64,000 nucleotides of DNA from Pyxicephalus adspersus. Its lineage: Eukaryota > Chordata > Amphibia > Anura > Pyxicephalidae. The stretch is taken from NCBI RefSeq assembly GCF_032062135.1, contig NC_092859.1:50839331-50903330 (forward strand), in the 5' to 3' direction. Shown piece by piece: positions 12,010-23,860 of the stretch. The translations under genes and the position numbers were made by a program. Every line of letters begins with the position of its first letter. The stretch's first letter is position 1. Below the pieces are notes generated by a model. That model was not told the origin of the DNA. It did no database searches and saw only the letters and a list, made by a program, of their open reading frames with translations.

Positions 12010-12830
12010 AATGGGTGGATCAGAAAAGTGTAGGATCTGCCCTTGGCTAGGTGAAAAGCCCTACTAGTATTATTGTGTTCTTCTCCTGTGGGTAGAAAAC
12101 CTGTTTGACCTAAGTGTATATAGGAAGAGAGCTGAGGGGTCAATCTATTTGCTAAAATTTTTACAAAAAGTTTTTGCAATTTAAGAGTGAGATCGAGCAA
12201 TAATTTGCACAGTGTGTGGTCCTTCCCTCCCTTCAGAATAAGGGTAATATGTACAAGTAAGGTGTCAGTCAGAATAGCCACACCATCTGGTATTGCTATT
12301 GCACTATATGCATTCAGGAAATGTGGGGCAAGGACTGATTGAAATAATTTATAAGGGACACTGAGGGCATCTAGACCTGAACCCCTGCCCTGTTAAGAGT
12401 TAGCAATGGCTAAGGCCAATTCTTCAAAGGATATGGAAATCTCCAAACCCTCTACAACTTCCGTTGGTAACTGTGGTAGGCCAGAGTATACTGGGTAAGT
12501 TATTATGGGTAGGTTATTATTAAATTTATTCGCTAATGGGTCATCCAAAGGGTACAGGTTATACAAATAAAAGGTAGAAAGTCTCAGACTGCAGATGAAC
12601 ATAGGCAGCCTTGAAATTTTTAACCATTTGGACATAGGATTGCATCTGCTTTGTGCTCAAAAACCGAATTTTACCTGGTTTGTCTCCGAATTAGAAAAAA
12701 GTGCTGCAAAGTTTTGCAAGTGCAGCTTTGGCTTTTTGCTGTAACAAAGAGGTCAAAGATTCTCTTGTTGTCAGCATATATGCAGCATGTGTAGCTAGAA
12801 GGGTGAGTTTATGCAGTAGGATGCCAGAAT
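12010..12830 (-). pseudogene. L1/Tx1-type LINE ORF2 fragment (linker and RT fingers)
   Basis: Reading down the minus strand: KLCSTFF, then in another frame FGDKPGKI (usual form GDKxGKLLA), then FYLYNLYPLDDP (12393-12635), then ITLILKGGKDHTL, FVKILANRL and LGQTGFLPTGEEHNNTSRA (11904-12281). These are in order the pre-RT linker, the I-P-K-x-G-K-D motif and the DQxGFxxGRxxxDN block of L1 reverse transcriptases. At least two frameshifts and an in-frame break separate them, and the catalytic palm motifs are not present. The fragment ends abruptly at a family B repeat. Confidence 0.85.
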
Positions 12831-13050
12831 GTGCCGGGTATCCCAGCATTCCCCAGGGCTGAATTACATCATCCTCACCAGGCAAATAAAAATGGCTGAA
12901 GATCGTAATCCCTGAAGAGAAGAGCAAGAATGATTATAATGGAATGAGGACAGGTGAAAATGTTTAAAAAATTGTGAACAGACGATGCTCAGGTATGTGT
13001 ATTTTATTGCGGAACGGACATTGCCTGTCTAGTCTGCAATAAAAAATTTA
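12830..13050. repeat. Family B MITE-like repeat
   Basis: Shares with 15560-15735 the run from TTACWTCATCCT through AAAATGGCTGAAGA to GGACAGGTGAA and the inverted CATTGCCTGTCTAGTCTGCA. Copy boundaries are approximate; no coding content. Confidence 0.45.
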
Positions 13051-13973
13051 AAAAATAAATAAAAAATTAAAAAATTTTTTTAGCAAGCCTCCCTTAAGGT
13101 TTGGTCTAGCAGCCCTATCTGATTTCCCAATGCCCCTTCCACAATGCAAATTACACCAGAGTTTTGCATCCTTGAAATGTTTATTCCTCATCCTAGTTTA
13201 TCCGGATGATACCAAGGCCTTCGTATTCGTCATTGTAAAGTTCCTATGCATCCTATACTCCCCATAGACTGTTCTGTTTACATGTTTTTTGATACCCTAT
13301 TAGTAAATTAGGGGGGATCTCTACATTTTAGCCAAAACCATGTATTTTGTAAGACCCCCTTGATGTCTAAGTGTCAGTTGGAGCTGGGGGTTTCTGTCTC
13401 CAGCTCCGCCTGGTCTAGGGCACTCTGCAACACTTAAAAAGTACTAAATGCGCAGAGCTTTGGGATTTCTACCAGAGAGTTATTAACCAATGGTATCTTA
13501 CTCTGCAAAATTAGCAGTTCTACATCCTAACATTGATACATTTCCTCGGCACTTCAGGACAATTGTACATATTTTCTTGCAGCCAAACTTGCCATCACTA
13601 GATTGTAGAAAAACACTCAAGTACCCAATTTGACTGATGTAATCTCTGATTTTATTATGCAATGTTCGTTTTATTCTATTATGCAGAATACTCACCACAT
13701 ATTTAACAAAGTATGGTACCTTTGGGTTTGCCACGCTAAATGTGTGTTAAAGTGATAATATTAGATGCCTTGCATTATATCTTTTTTTTTTATCCATAGT
13801 TGACTGGTACTCATTGTTGACATTGTTGTTATTGTTAGTATGGTTGTTTTTTGTTAATTTCCCTTTATTCTTGTTGTAGTTTTCCCCATCTTTCTCCTTG
13901 ACCCCATGTCAGTACTGTCAGCCCCTTTTCCTTCCCTTCCCTAAACCTGACTTTTTCCCTTAGACTTTCAGTA
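13051..13973. other. No gene seen
   Basis: No conserved coding motif. Several simple A/T runs. Confidence 0.35.
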
Positions 13974-14493
13974 CAGGCAGTCCCCGAATTAAGGACATCC
14001 AACATACAGACACCTCCTAGGTACGAACAGTCATTCCCTGCTCGCTCACGTGCAGGACAGAGGCTTAAAGGGGGGAGGGAGAAGGTTTTTATGACTTGCA
14101 GAAAAAATCTTTTGCTAAACACAGCTGATGTTGTGGGTGATCTTAAGAATGGAGCTGATCTGTAACATCTTGTAACTCTCTAATGACCAACTGTGACAAA
14201 CTGAAAAATGACAAACTGTGCATCTGTTTCTTTTTGCATATCAAAGCACAGCTTGCTTCAGGTATTAATAAATGTCTAGGCTCTGTAAAGTTTTTTTTTG
14301 CTTTGTTTGTGATTAACGCACAGTGAGGATTTTATACAGGAACTGAAACCTCACTGCCTAAAATTATGTTGAGACAAACATCTGTCCTAACTGCATTTAT
14401 TAAAAAAAAATGTACCTGTTCTGATTTACATACAAATTCAACTTAAGAACAAACCTACATTCCCTATCTCGTATGTAAACCGGGGACTACCAG
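13974..14493. mobile_element. Tigger/mariner-like MITE with TA duplication
   Basis: The ends CAGGCAGTCCCCGA and, inverted, CTGGTAGTCCCCGG are flanked on both sides by TA (13972-13973 and 14494-14495), the target duplication of Tc1/mariner/pogo elements. The subterminal regions (about 14002-14040 and 14440-14480) are also inverted-similar (TTAAG-GACAT, TACGAAC versus TTAAGAACAAACC). At 520 bp and without a transposase frame it is non-autonomous. Confidence 0.8.
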
Positions 14494-15470
14494 TATTCTA
14501 AACCTGGTGCCTTTATTGACAATTGGATCTATTGGTTGATAATATATTGTAAGCCGTTTACTGTAATATTAGAGATCTGCTAATAAAGACATACTGGAAA
14601 AAAAAACTGACTACTGACCACACCTGCATTTCCCCTATAATTGTTCAGTAGCACTAAATCAGCTATTAACTGTGTATTTTAACAGTTATCTGGCACAGAA
14701 GGCAGCAAACAACAATTTAAATTAGTGAATCACTTATTTAAATCTAGATGACATTTGTCACTGTTCCAGTAACGGGAGTAAACAGATGACTAGCAAGCCA
14801 TAAATCCTAAAGATAAACCACATCACAATAAATTATTTTTGGTTGAAGGCAATGTATGCTTGGATTGTGTACTTAGAAACATATTTTATATTCTAGAATT
14901 TTAAAGAATGTATTGTAAAGGGAAAGATCTTTGTGACCTCAATGTGACTACACAATCATACCTCCTAAATTCAAAGGAAAACAGGGTGCATGGACAACCT
15001 GTGTCCTTCCCAAGCCCCTTTTGCTACTTGATCCACCCAGTTTTTCAATCTTGCCACCCAGCTGCTTCAACTTCTACTGAAGGTAGAAGGTTGAAGGTTG
15101 ATGTGCTAAAACATGCACCATTCTAGTCGCAACAGCAAATGGAAAATGCTCCCTGGTGATGAGGTGTATATTTGCATTTTGGCACTTTCTCCAGGTCATA
15201 AAGTTTCATCCACTTGCCTCTTTTTTCAATATACACCACAGCATTGCTTCCCTACTGTAAACTATGCTGGCTCTTCTGCAAGGTGTGTCAAAGTAGCATG
15301 ATAGCAAATAGTTACGGATTTTTAACTTGTAGCATAATGACCTTCCTATCAGCATGATGAAGAGTGGCTATGTAGTAAGGAAAACAGAACAAACCAAAAA
15401 CACAGATGCAAGAGTTGTGCTTGCAGAGGATATGAAGAACTGTACAATCTGTTAATCATTTGCAACCAGG
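14494..15470. other. No feature seen
   Basis: Short open frames at 14908-15301 lack known domains and show no clear splice pattern. Confidence 0.3.
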
Positions 15471-15740
15471 ATGGGCTTTATTGCAGAAAGAGACATGTCC
15501 CTTCTGCTATAAAACATACTCACCTGCTTGAATGCTCTATTCAACTGTCAAAAAAATCTGCTTCCCTTGTGGCTATTGGAACTAAATAAATGCAGGAAAG
15601 TGGGAGTTACTTCATCCTGGCCCAGCAGATTAAAATGACTGCAGATTAAAACAAGGAAGAGAAGTGGAAAGAAGATGGTGGTGCCTGCGACAGAACAGGG
15701 ACAGGTAAGTGTAAAATAGGTTTAGTTCTGCTTTAGGGTC
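15471..15740. repeat. Family B fold-back MITE
   Basis: One end reads TTGCAGAAAGAGACATGTCC and ATAAAACATACTCACCTGCT; the other carries the inverted form GACAGAACAGGGACAGGTAAG and AAAATAGGTTTAGTTCTGC. The two ends form a fold-back about 270 bp long. The same blocks recur at four other places in the window. Confidence 0.55.
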
Positions 15741-15897
15741 ATTTGAAACAATGCCACAGATAGCAGTAGTGTCAACCAGTGAATTCAAATGATATGTATG
15801 GTAACCTTTGTTAAAAGATACTGGTGAAGAGTCACTAGTTATTAAACAGTTAATCGTCACAGTACATTTCCCTGTGGTAGATGTAAGAAGTGTAGAT

Positions 15898-16616
15898 CAG
15901 GGGTCGACAACCTTTCGGACCTCAAAAAACAAATAAATTCATAATTTTTAATCCCGGGGACCAATAATATGAATTTTTTGGAAAAGAGAAATACATTTGT
16001 AAAATGATGATCTTCCTAATGGTGACAAGGACTGTGGAGGTTCTGATTCATTGATCAGGTCACGGTTAGGTCAAGTATTACTATTGTTACTGTTATCATT
16101 AGTTGCATTATCTAAGGTATTACTAAAGAAATTCAAAATATTTGTTAGCTTTTCCTCACTCATTATGGGTTTATTTCATTTGAATCTAAGACCAAACAAA
16201 AACTGATAGTTATCAAAGTTAAACTATTTGATGCCATTAAATATAACAGTAAAAAAAAAAATACACAGTTAAGGTCATACATACTTACCTAAAAGAGCAT
16301 CTGAGAAATAAACAAATAAAATAAATCAGATGAGAATCGGTATTCACGGAGTGTGGTGGCTGTTGTAAGGGTCGAAACAATACTAAAGCGGACAGCTCAT
16401 TAACTTTTGCCTCATACAACTTAGGACTACACTGACGTAACGCTGTTCCTTCCTAGTATTTCCGTCTCTAGAACAGTATGTGAATTTAGTGCAATATAAA
16501 GGCGAAAATTGTCATTCAGAATATAAGAATTTATTAGAATATTATTTTTGTTTTGTTATTAATAAAACATAAAAAAATGCAAATAATGTTCACAGACCAC
16601 TGGATGGTGGCCATTG
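15898..16616. mobile_element. hAT-type DNA transposon, non-autonomous, 8-bp duplication
   Basis: The left end CAGGGGTCGACAACC pairs imperfectly with the inverted right end CAATGGCCACCATCC, the C-A-x-x-GG form of hAT termini. A perfect 8-bp direct repeat GTGTAGAT flanks it (15890-15897 and 16617-16624), the diagnostic length for hAT. The 719-bp interior has no transposase. Confidence 0.9.
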
Positions 16617-16624
16617 GTGTAGAT

Positions 16625-19600
16625 AAAAATGCCACATAGAATTAAGATCAATTTCCAACAATTTGCCAATTGTAGTACTATAGGTATAATTTTTTTAGCG
16701 TTTTGTTCTTGTGGGTGCTTTTTACTATAGTAAAGCGTTTCGTAAATGTATTTACAAGCATATTTACAATATTACCATTAGCAGAGTTACTACCCCCTTT
16801 GAATTATCACATGGGCATCTCCCATAATTACAGTTCCCTAGAGATAAGAATTAGATCACCTCTACCCTAATCCTGGAGAAGGCAATTTTGACATTGATTC
16901 TTTAAAGAGAAGCTAGATAGATCTACAATTTAAATGCTACACAATAACCAGGTTTAAATGAAATGATAAGCCATTTTTAAGCCATTTCTTTAAAATAAAA
17001 AAATAGATTTTTTATATAATTAAAAGAGATATGTTTAAATGTCACTTTGTAACATATGATGATGGATTGTATGAACATTCCTTGGGTGAATGCGTATGCC
17101 CGATTTGGGGATACACATGCACATGAGGAATGGTATGTGCATGACATTACACGTATCCATTATTGTATATTTATATATATATTCATGTTTTTTGTGATCA
17201 ACATTTTGTAAATAGGCTAAACAATTGTGTTTCTTTCTTTTTGGTACTGTCCAAATGCTTGTAATTATCTGCAATTTTATAATTGTTCCTGTTCAATTAC
17301 ATTTATTGTATTTATCTGTGTTTTTCTAGAGGAATGTCCTTGGTTCTGGCTCCTGGGCCACAAAGCCCTGTTTTTCATCTCATCAATGAACACAGGGTTA
17401 ATACACTCTGACATGTGGCAATGCTCCTTCAGCATGTAGGTTTGTTGTGTGCTCCACATGGTCTCCAACATCCACTGTAACCATGCCCCACTTCTTGCAT
17501 TCAGTTCCCTATGTCATCGAGTTCCACCGTTGAGGGGCGGACTCTTCCCACTCCAAAACGGACTTCGTCACATAGCACAACTTTATAGGTTGGGAGCAGT
17601 AGTGGAGGCAAGAAACATCTGGATAATTGCTAAAGATATTTTGAAATAAATCGAGGTATCCCTGTAGTCCTCCATGAATGATATAGCAGGTAATCCCTTT
17701 GGGCTCTGTTTGTGATGGGGACTACGATCAGCCAATAGAAAGGGCAGTATTGGTCTTCCCAGGTGAAGATTGCCCAGTTCTTACATTTATTAATGAGGAT
17801 TTCTCCCTCTCTCCCTATTATGTGTCCTGTAGAATATTATGAGTCTAGGTGACAATAAATTTGATTGAACTGTGGACTGACTTTCCTGTTGCTTCCACCA
17901 CCAATGTTATGTGAAAGCAAAAGAGCTATTTTTTGTATCTTATTTAGGTTTAATGTATATATGTTCAGCCGGGGCACTGAAACAGTTTCTGTAGCTACAG
18001 TATATTTGAATAACATCATTTTTTTCCCCTGCTCTCTGCTTAAGAAAGCGTATGCTAGCTCCATGTCTTCCTGGTTGAAGCTTACACAGGGCTTTCACCT
18101 CTTTATGACAGCACTTGGGCTTGACTACTGACACCCAACACTGCACCATGGCAGCAAAAGGGGAGAGGTAGACATACATTCTCAGTCATAACCAAGAGTT
18201 ATGGCTTCAGTACACAAAAAAAGGTTGCAGAAGAGAAAATAAGGACCATTTCACATTGGTAGTAACCCCAACGTGAATGAATAGGGGCTGCAGTGAGAAG
18301 TACTAGTGCTGTCAGCGCCAGAGGAGTGCTCAAGCAGCTGGCAAGGCTAAAGAGGCAGGTGTAAACCTGGCCTAAAAGTAGCAGATAGTGAAAACTAATA
18401 CAGTGAAGCTGTGCGGGCCCCTGTGCTTATAGACTAATAGCTATTTACCTGCAGTGTGAGTCTAAGGCACTGCTGCCTCTGACTGCTACTCTGAGTTAAT
18501 TTAGAGTGTGAATTGGTAATTGCACTGCTGTGCTGCTTACCGTGCTCCTTGGTGACAGCTATGGCATGAATTAGTAAAGTCATGCCCCAACAAACATGGC
18601 TGCTTCCACAGAGACATGGTGCAGAACAAGGAGAGACAAGTCAGTCTAAAGAAAAAAAAATCAGCGGAAACCACTAGCACTATTTGCGAATAATCCATCT
18701 GCCTACCTTTTATTGAACTAATCTGAAATCAGATTTCAGTTCCTCTTCCCTCCCACTACTCTAAGGAGTGCAAAGTGTATCTATAGCAAAAGGACTGTCT
18801 AGCTGTGTTTGCCATAACTGTTCTAGAAACAATAAGCCAGCAAAAACATTTTTTTTAACTTTTTTTTTCAGTGACACTAGAAGATCAAGACCGTGATCAA
18901 GACATTTACCAAGTGTGAACATAAATAACAAGTACATAGACATCATTAAAAAAACTGACCATGGCTCTCTTCCTTCACCACACTAACCAAAGGTTGGAAA
19001 CTATGGGTTTGTGATAACAACTGATTTACTAACAGCCATATAATGGTTATTCTAATGCAATTTACCACATAACTAAGGCATTTTATCTTTTAATTCCTCT
19101 ATAAATAAAAGTTCTAACTTTTTTAACAACTAACAATTTAAAAGACCTTATTTGACTGATCGAAGTGCTTAAAGTTGTAACTGTATTATTGATCAAGCAG
19201 ATCTGTCATTTTCCCACAGATACACCAAGTCAAAATCTTCAAAAAAAATTTTTTTGAATTCTTTTAAAGTGAAATTGATAAAGGATACCTTCACAGTTTG
19301 TACAAGTATGATACTGTAAATCCAGGGTAAAACTAGGTTACCATTATTAACAGTCTACAAAAAGTAGAACCTTAAAAAAACTGCCTAAACAAATGCTAAT
19401 AAAAGAATATACCAAAAATACCAAATGTCATCATCATCATCATGTGACATTTAAAGTAGTTTTACAATATTATGGCAATATGAACATACAGAATAATTGT
19501 TTCTGTAATTTTAAAGATCCTTTATATATCCACAAGAATCTTCAACCACATTTGAAAAGTCTATTTCTGTCCTTAAAGCCATTAACTATTACTTATTCTG

Positions 19601-19842
19601 ACCGTTTAGGAGTGAAGCAAACATCCTGAGATACAGTAAAGGACATACAAGAATTAGAAATACATCCCCAGGAATAAATAAACTCTCCATTTTTCACAGT
19701 ACTAAGAGAATTGTGCTTGCTGTTTTACATCTTTTAGCATCATATAGACAGCTTTTGGTCTGAATTTGCATGACCATCTTCATCCAGCCATAGTACCAAT
19801 CATTTGGAAGTTCATTGGAACAACTGGTACAGATGACATATG
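16625..19842. other. No gene identified
   Basis: Several open frames of 60-90 codons (17035-18180) carry no domain I know. A GC-richer patch at about 17330-17650 is reminiscent of an old repeat but unidentified. A CAT-rich microsatellite is at 19428-19443. Confidence 0.3.
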
Positions 19843-20046
19843 GGGCCTAATTTTTTAAAGCTTTCCAAGGCTAGAGAAGATACACTTTCACATCAGTGAA
19901 GATGAGTGATCCAGCAAACCTTGAATGAATCTGGTCAAGGATAGCAAATGACTTTAAAGAAAGCTATTCAAGGTTTGCTTGATCACCCAACTTCATTGAT
20001 AAAAGTGTATCTTCTCCAGCCTTGGAAATCTTTAATAAATCAGGCT
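19843..20046. mobile_element. Palindromic MITE family C, copy 1
   Basis: The two halves are near-perfect inverted copies: outer GGCCTAATTTTTTAAAGC/AATAAATCAGGC, then CCAAGG, then TCAGTGAAG, then GATCCAGCAAACC. The whole could fold into one hairpin. Related copies at 23681, 41199/44353 and 54060. Confidence 0.85.
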
Positions 20047-20154
20047 CATTGAGCCCAATATTTATCCTGGTCACGAAGTGGATAGGAAAAATAACATTTG
20101 CATACTTTAAGATCTACAGCAAACGGGCGATGTTGTGCTTATGTCATTAGGGAA
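19988..20154 (+). repeat. Exact 167-bp direct repeat, copy 1
   Basis: Identical by eye to 20746-20912. It contains the right quarter of the MITE plus 107 bp of unrelated DNA, so it is a segment duplication and not a second MITE insertion. Confidence 0.9.
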
Positions 20155-23100
20155 CCACAAACAACAAAAAAGTGTCTGTATAATTAACACAATTTCTAAG
20201 CATGATAGCAACTTAAATCATTTGTAGATAATGATGTCTGTAATGTAAAACTACAGATATTGCCGTTACATCTACAATTAGGATAATTATACCAAATATT
20301 GTAAATATATATTTGCCTTATTCATAAAGACTAGATATTCTATGGAAAAACTAAACACATATTTGAAATCTGCATTAAAAATGCTACAAAACCAACATTA
20401 AATTATGACCAAAGAAAATGGTCTGTTGACCTGTATTCCAAAAACTGTTGGGTAAGCTCTGTGTTCAATGACAATCAGTATTAGGAGATTGTTATCTGGG
20501 CGGGGATCCCATGCTGTGCGCAATTGTAGTATCAAACACTGTTTATTCTGTCCAGCTATGTCACTTGCAGCAGCAAGGAGAACTACTGTAAGATATAGCA
20601 GCATTTCCTGTTTCCCTGTAGTCCTGCAGCCTCAGATACTTTATCAGCATCCCTTGCTGATTAGTTCCTGGTTCTATCCTGCACTGTCATTGGCTGCTAA
20701 GGCATTAAAGCCTTTCTGCTCACAGTCCCCAAGTGCCTTTTTTATCAACTTCATTGATAAAAGTGTATCTTCTCCAGCCTTGGAAATCTTTAATAAATCA
20801 GGCTCATTGAGCCCAATATTTATCCTGGTCACGAAGTGGATAGGAAAAATAACATTTGCATACTTTAAGATCTACAGCAAACGGGCGATGTTGTGCTTAT
20901 GTCATTAGGGAAGCCTCAGCGCCATTAAGATGAGGCCATTTCAAATCAACCGGATCTACAAATTGTAATTTAGACACTTATGAGGACTTTCAAATATTTC
21001 CAATGTTGCCAATCAGAAAAAAACAATAATAATAAAAAATCTCAATTCAAAAATTTGATTAGTTTAAAGAGCTATATTCTATCCAAAACTTATTTTGCCT
21101 TTTTATGCAAGTATTTAGTTGCTGTATTTAAGTAAATGGTCACCATAGAAATAATAATTATATATATAAATATATTATGGTGATTGTTTGCCCTTTTTTT
21201 TACCCAGACAGTTTTGTAAATCTTTTTAATGAAGCTCTGGAAAGCAGTAAAAACTTAACAGGGTGATCTTGTAACATTTTAAAAACAAATGTGTCACAAC
21301 TTTAGGAAAAATACTGTAAAAATAATTACATACACTATAGCCTCTCTTTATAAAACAGGGAATCTGACATTCCCTCAAAAATTACCTGGTGGGAATCAAT
21401 CTATTGAAACACATAGATCTGGCAATGTTTGTTGAAATGTCGGATAGCTTGTTTTGTAAATAGAGCTCTGTAGAATTCCTTTGTTTTCCAATGAAATACA
21501 GTGACAGGTTCTAAGATGATAATGGTGGCAGTAACGGTTGCAAATGCTTATCTCCTCATAACAGTAAAATAATGTTTCTAATATGCAGTAGCAAATTGTT
21601 GGAAAAAAACATATAGCTAGAAATAATAACAGGATCACTGCCAAGACAACCATAGCATTTGCCAGAAATTGTGAGTAAGCAATTACTGACAAATACCTAT
21701 CTTCCATATGTCATGAAATGAAAAACTGTTATTTCTGTTAAGCTTACATTGCTGATTTTTAATGGTTGCCAAAAAGCACATAGTTTTTCATTTTAATAAA
21801 TTACATCCCTGAGTTTTTTCTAAGTAGAATGTAATAGGCTTATTTGTGTGTCTAAGTAAAGAGACCATATGGTGGTGTTTATCATTTTGTACAAACTATG
21901 TAATGTCTAATATTGTTACTGCTGTAGAATTCTGATAGTTAGCTACATAATGACTGAAAAAATCCTGCTATTCAGCTGCATAACTATGTGTAAATAACAT
22001 TTGCCTCTGACAAATTGGAGTCTAGTGTGACCAACCCAATATTCCTACAATCACAAAGTAAAATGTTTAATATTTAATGTAAAAATCAAAGCTGGGTAAC
22101 ACTGAAAAACACAATAAAGAGAGATTTTACCCAATATAGAAATATTATATACTGGCCTATTTATCAAAATTTGCATAACGCTAATAAAACATTAAAGGTA
22201 CAAAAAGGCACCGTTAGGGCAATGTACAGTGAGTTTGTAAAGACTGCAATCTCCCCAACACACAGTGTACACTAGTTATACACACCATTCATTACAACCA
22301 AGAAGTCCTGCTACCTAGTGCTTCTTCTATGGGGGATCAATTACTTATTATTTAAAATTAATAAAAACCTGACAATGGGGGTAACCGCCCCATTTCCTTT
22401 ACCCTTCAACACTTTAACACCTCAGATTTCAGAGGCTGCAACAGAGACCAGAACCGCAAGGAAACACTAGTACGGTGAGTACAAATGGGACAGAGGCCTT
22501 TAACACCTGTCACCATCCTCTACATGGGCAAGGTGACTGTGTCTCTTCAACCTTAAGTGGCCTTTAAATCAATACTGTGGTGTGAATTTTTGGAAATTTT
22601 AGCACACCCTAAATGATATTGTTAACAATAAACAAAATGAGATGTCTAGTATATCAGGGCCCTAAACATGGCATCTTTTATGCAACAGAGATTATTCCAA
22701 ATTTTTAAAACCGATGCTCTATACATATTTTCTCTTCACTATATGTATACAATGATTGTTTTACAAATAAATCACAAAGGAAAACCAGGACACTAGGGGT
22801 TGTCAAAAGAATTAGAACAGAATAAGGGATTAGTAACTATTTTCTTGGTCGTGTACATTTTAGCTTGTGTTTTTGATTTCTGTAAGCACCATGAAATAAA
22901 GAATGCAACAAAGAAATAAAGGAGACAGAAAAACATGTACAAACAAACATGTTAAGACATGTTTCTTTAAAAAATTGTGTGACAACTAGAAGGTTAAATA
23001 GATGGCAACTGTAGATGTGCCTAAAGTATGATAGTTGTCAGTATTCATTTTCAGATTAAATTAGCCTTATTTCATCCATTCTCGAATGCATCTGATCATT

Positions 23101-23680
23101 ATATGATGGAGCTCTGATTTCTCCATTGCTTTTTTTTTAATTTTTTAATTTTTTCAAGTTTCAGAAAGTAAATAAAATTATTAATAAAGAAAAATGAATG
23201 AACATTATAAAATTGAAAGTATAATAGGAGCAACATATTACAATGCTCAAAAACATGTTCTAAAAACAAAAAGTTTTGAAACTTTATGGAACTAAAGGTA
23301 AAATACACAGTTACAGCATATTTAAGATTTGGCCTCATGTTTTGAATTGAAGACAACTCACAAAGATATAAATTGCCTCAGTCACCCAAAACTGCATGGC
23401 TACAATATTGTTCGGAATGCAGTTTATTCGAAGTATCCACTTTTAATTTTATTGGAATGTTGCAAAAACAATACACCAAAGTGAAAGTACATCCAAAATT
23501 TATTTTATTTTCCATTTTTCTGGATTGTTTATACGTATGTTCATACTTCATTTTTTGTGTTTCTTTTGCCTGTTATCTTTTTATGATAAAGCAATACAAC
23601 TCATTAAACTGTGTAAAGATTTCATTGTGGGTGGGTAGATAGTGTAGATGACTGTTTTACAATATTACTTGGACTCAATA
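20047..23680. other. No gene identified
   Basis: Apart from the second 167-bp repeat there is no recognisable feature. A patch at 20590-20740 (CATTGGCTGCTAAGGC) weakly resembles family A at about 57000 reversed. Confidence 0.3.
20746..20912 (+). repeat. Exact 167-bp direct repeat, copy 2
   Basis: Same sequence as 19988-20154, 758 bp further on. Sequence diverges sharply on both sides. Confidence 0.9.
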
Positions 23681-23860
23681 GGCCTGATTTATTAAAGCTC
23701 TCCAAGGCTGGAGAGGATACACAGTCATCAGTGAAGCTGGATGACCCAACAAACCGGGAATGGATCTGGTCCAGGATTAAAAACATTTGCGAACATATAG
23801 CACATGACTTTTAATAAATCCATTCCAGGTTTGCTTGGTCACCCAGATTCACTGATCTAC
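23681..23860. mobile_element. Palindromic MITE family C, copy 2 (truncated)
   Basis: Left arm complete from GGCCTGATTTATTAAAGC; right arm ends at ACTGATCTAC, so the last ~45 bp are missing. Confidence 0.85.

Noticed and set aside
17035..17660. Cluster of overlapping frames on both strands
   Set aside because: No conserved motif, no splice pattern; probably an old unrecognised repeat.
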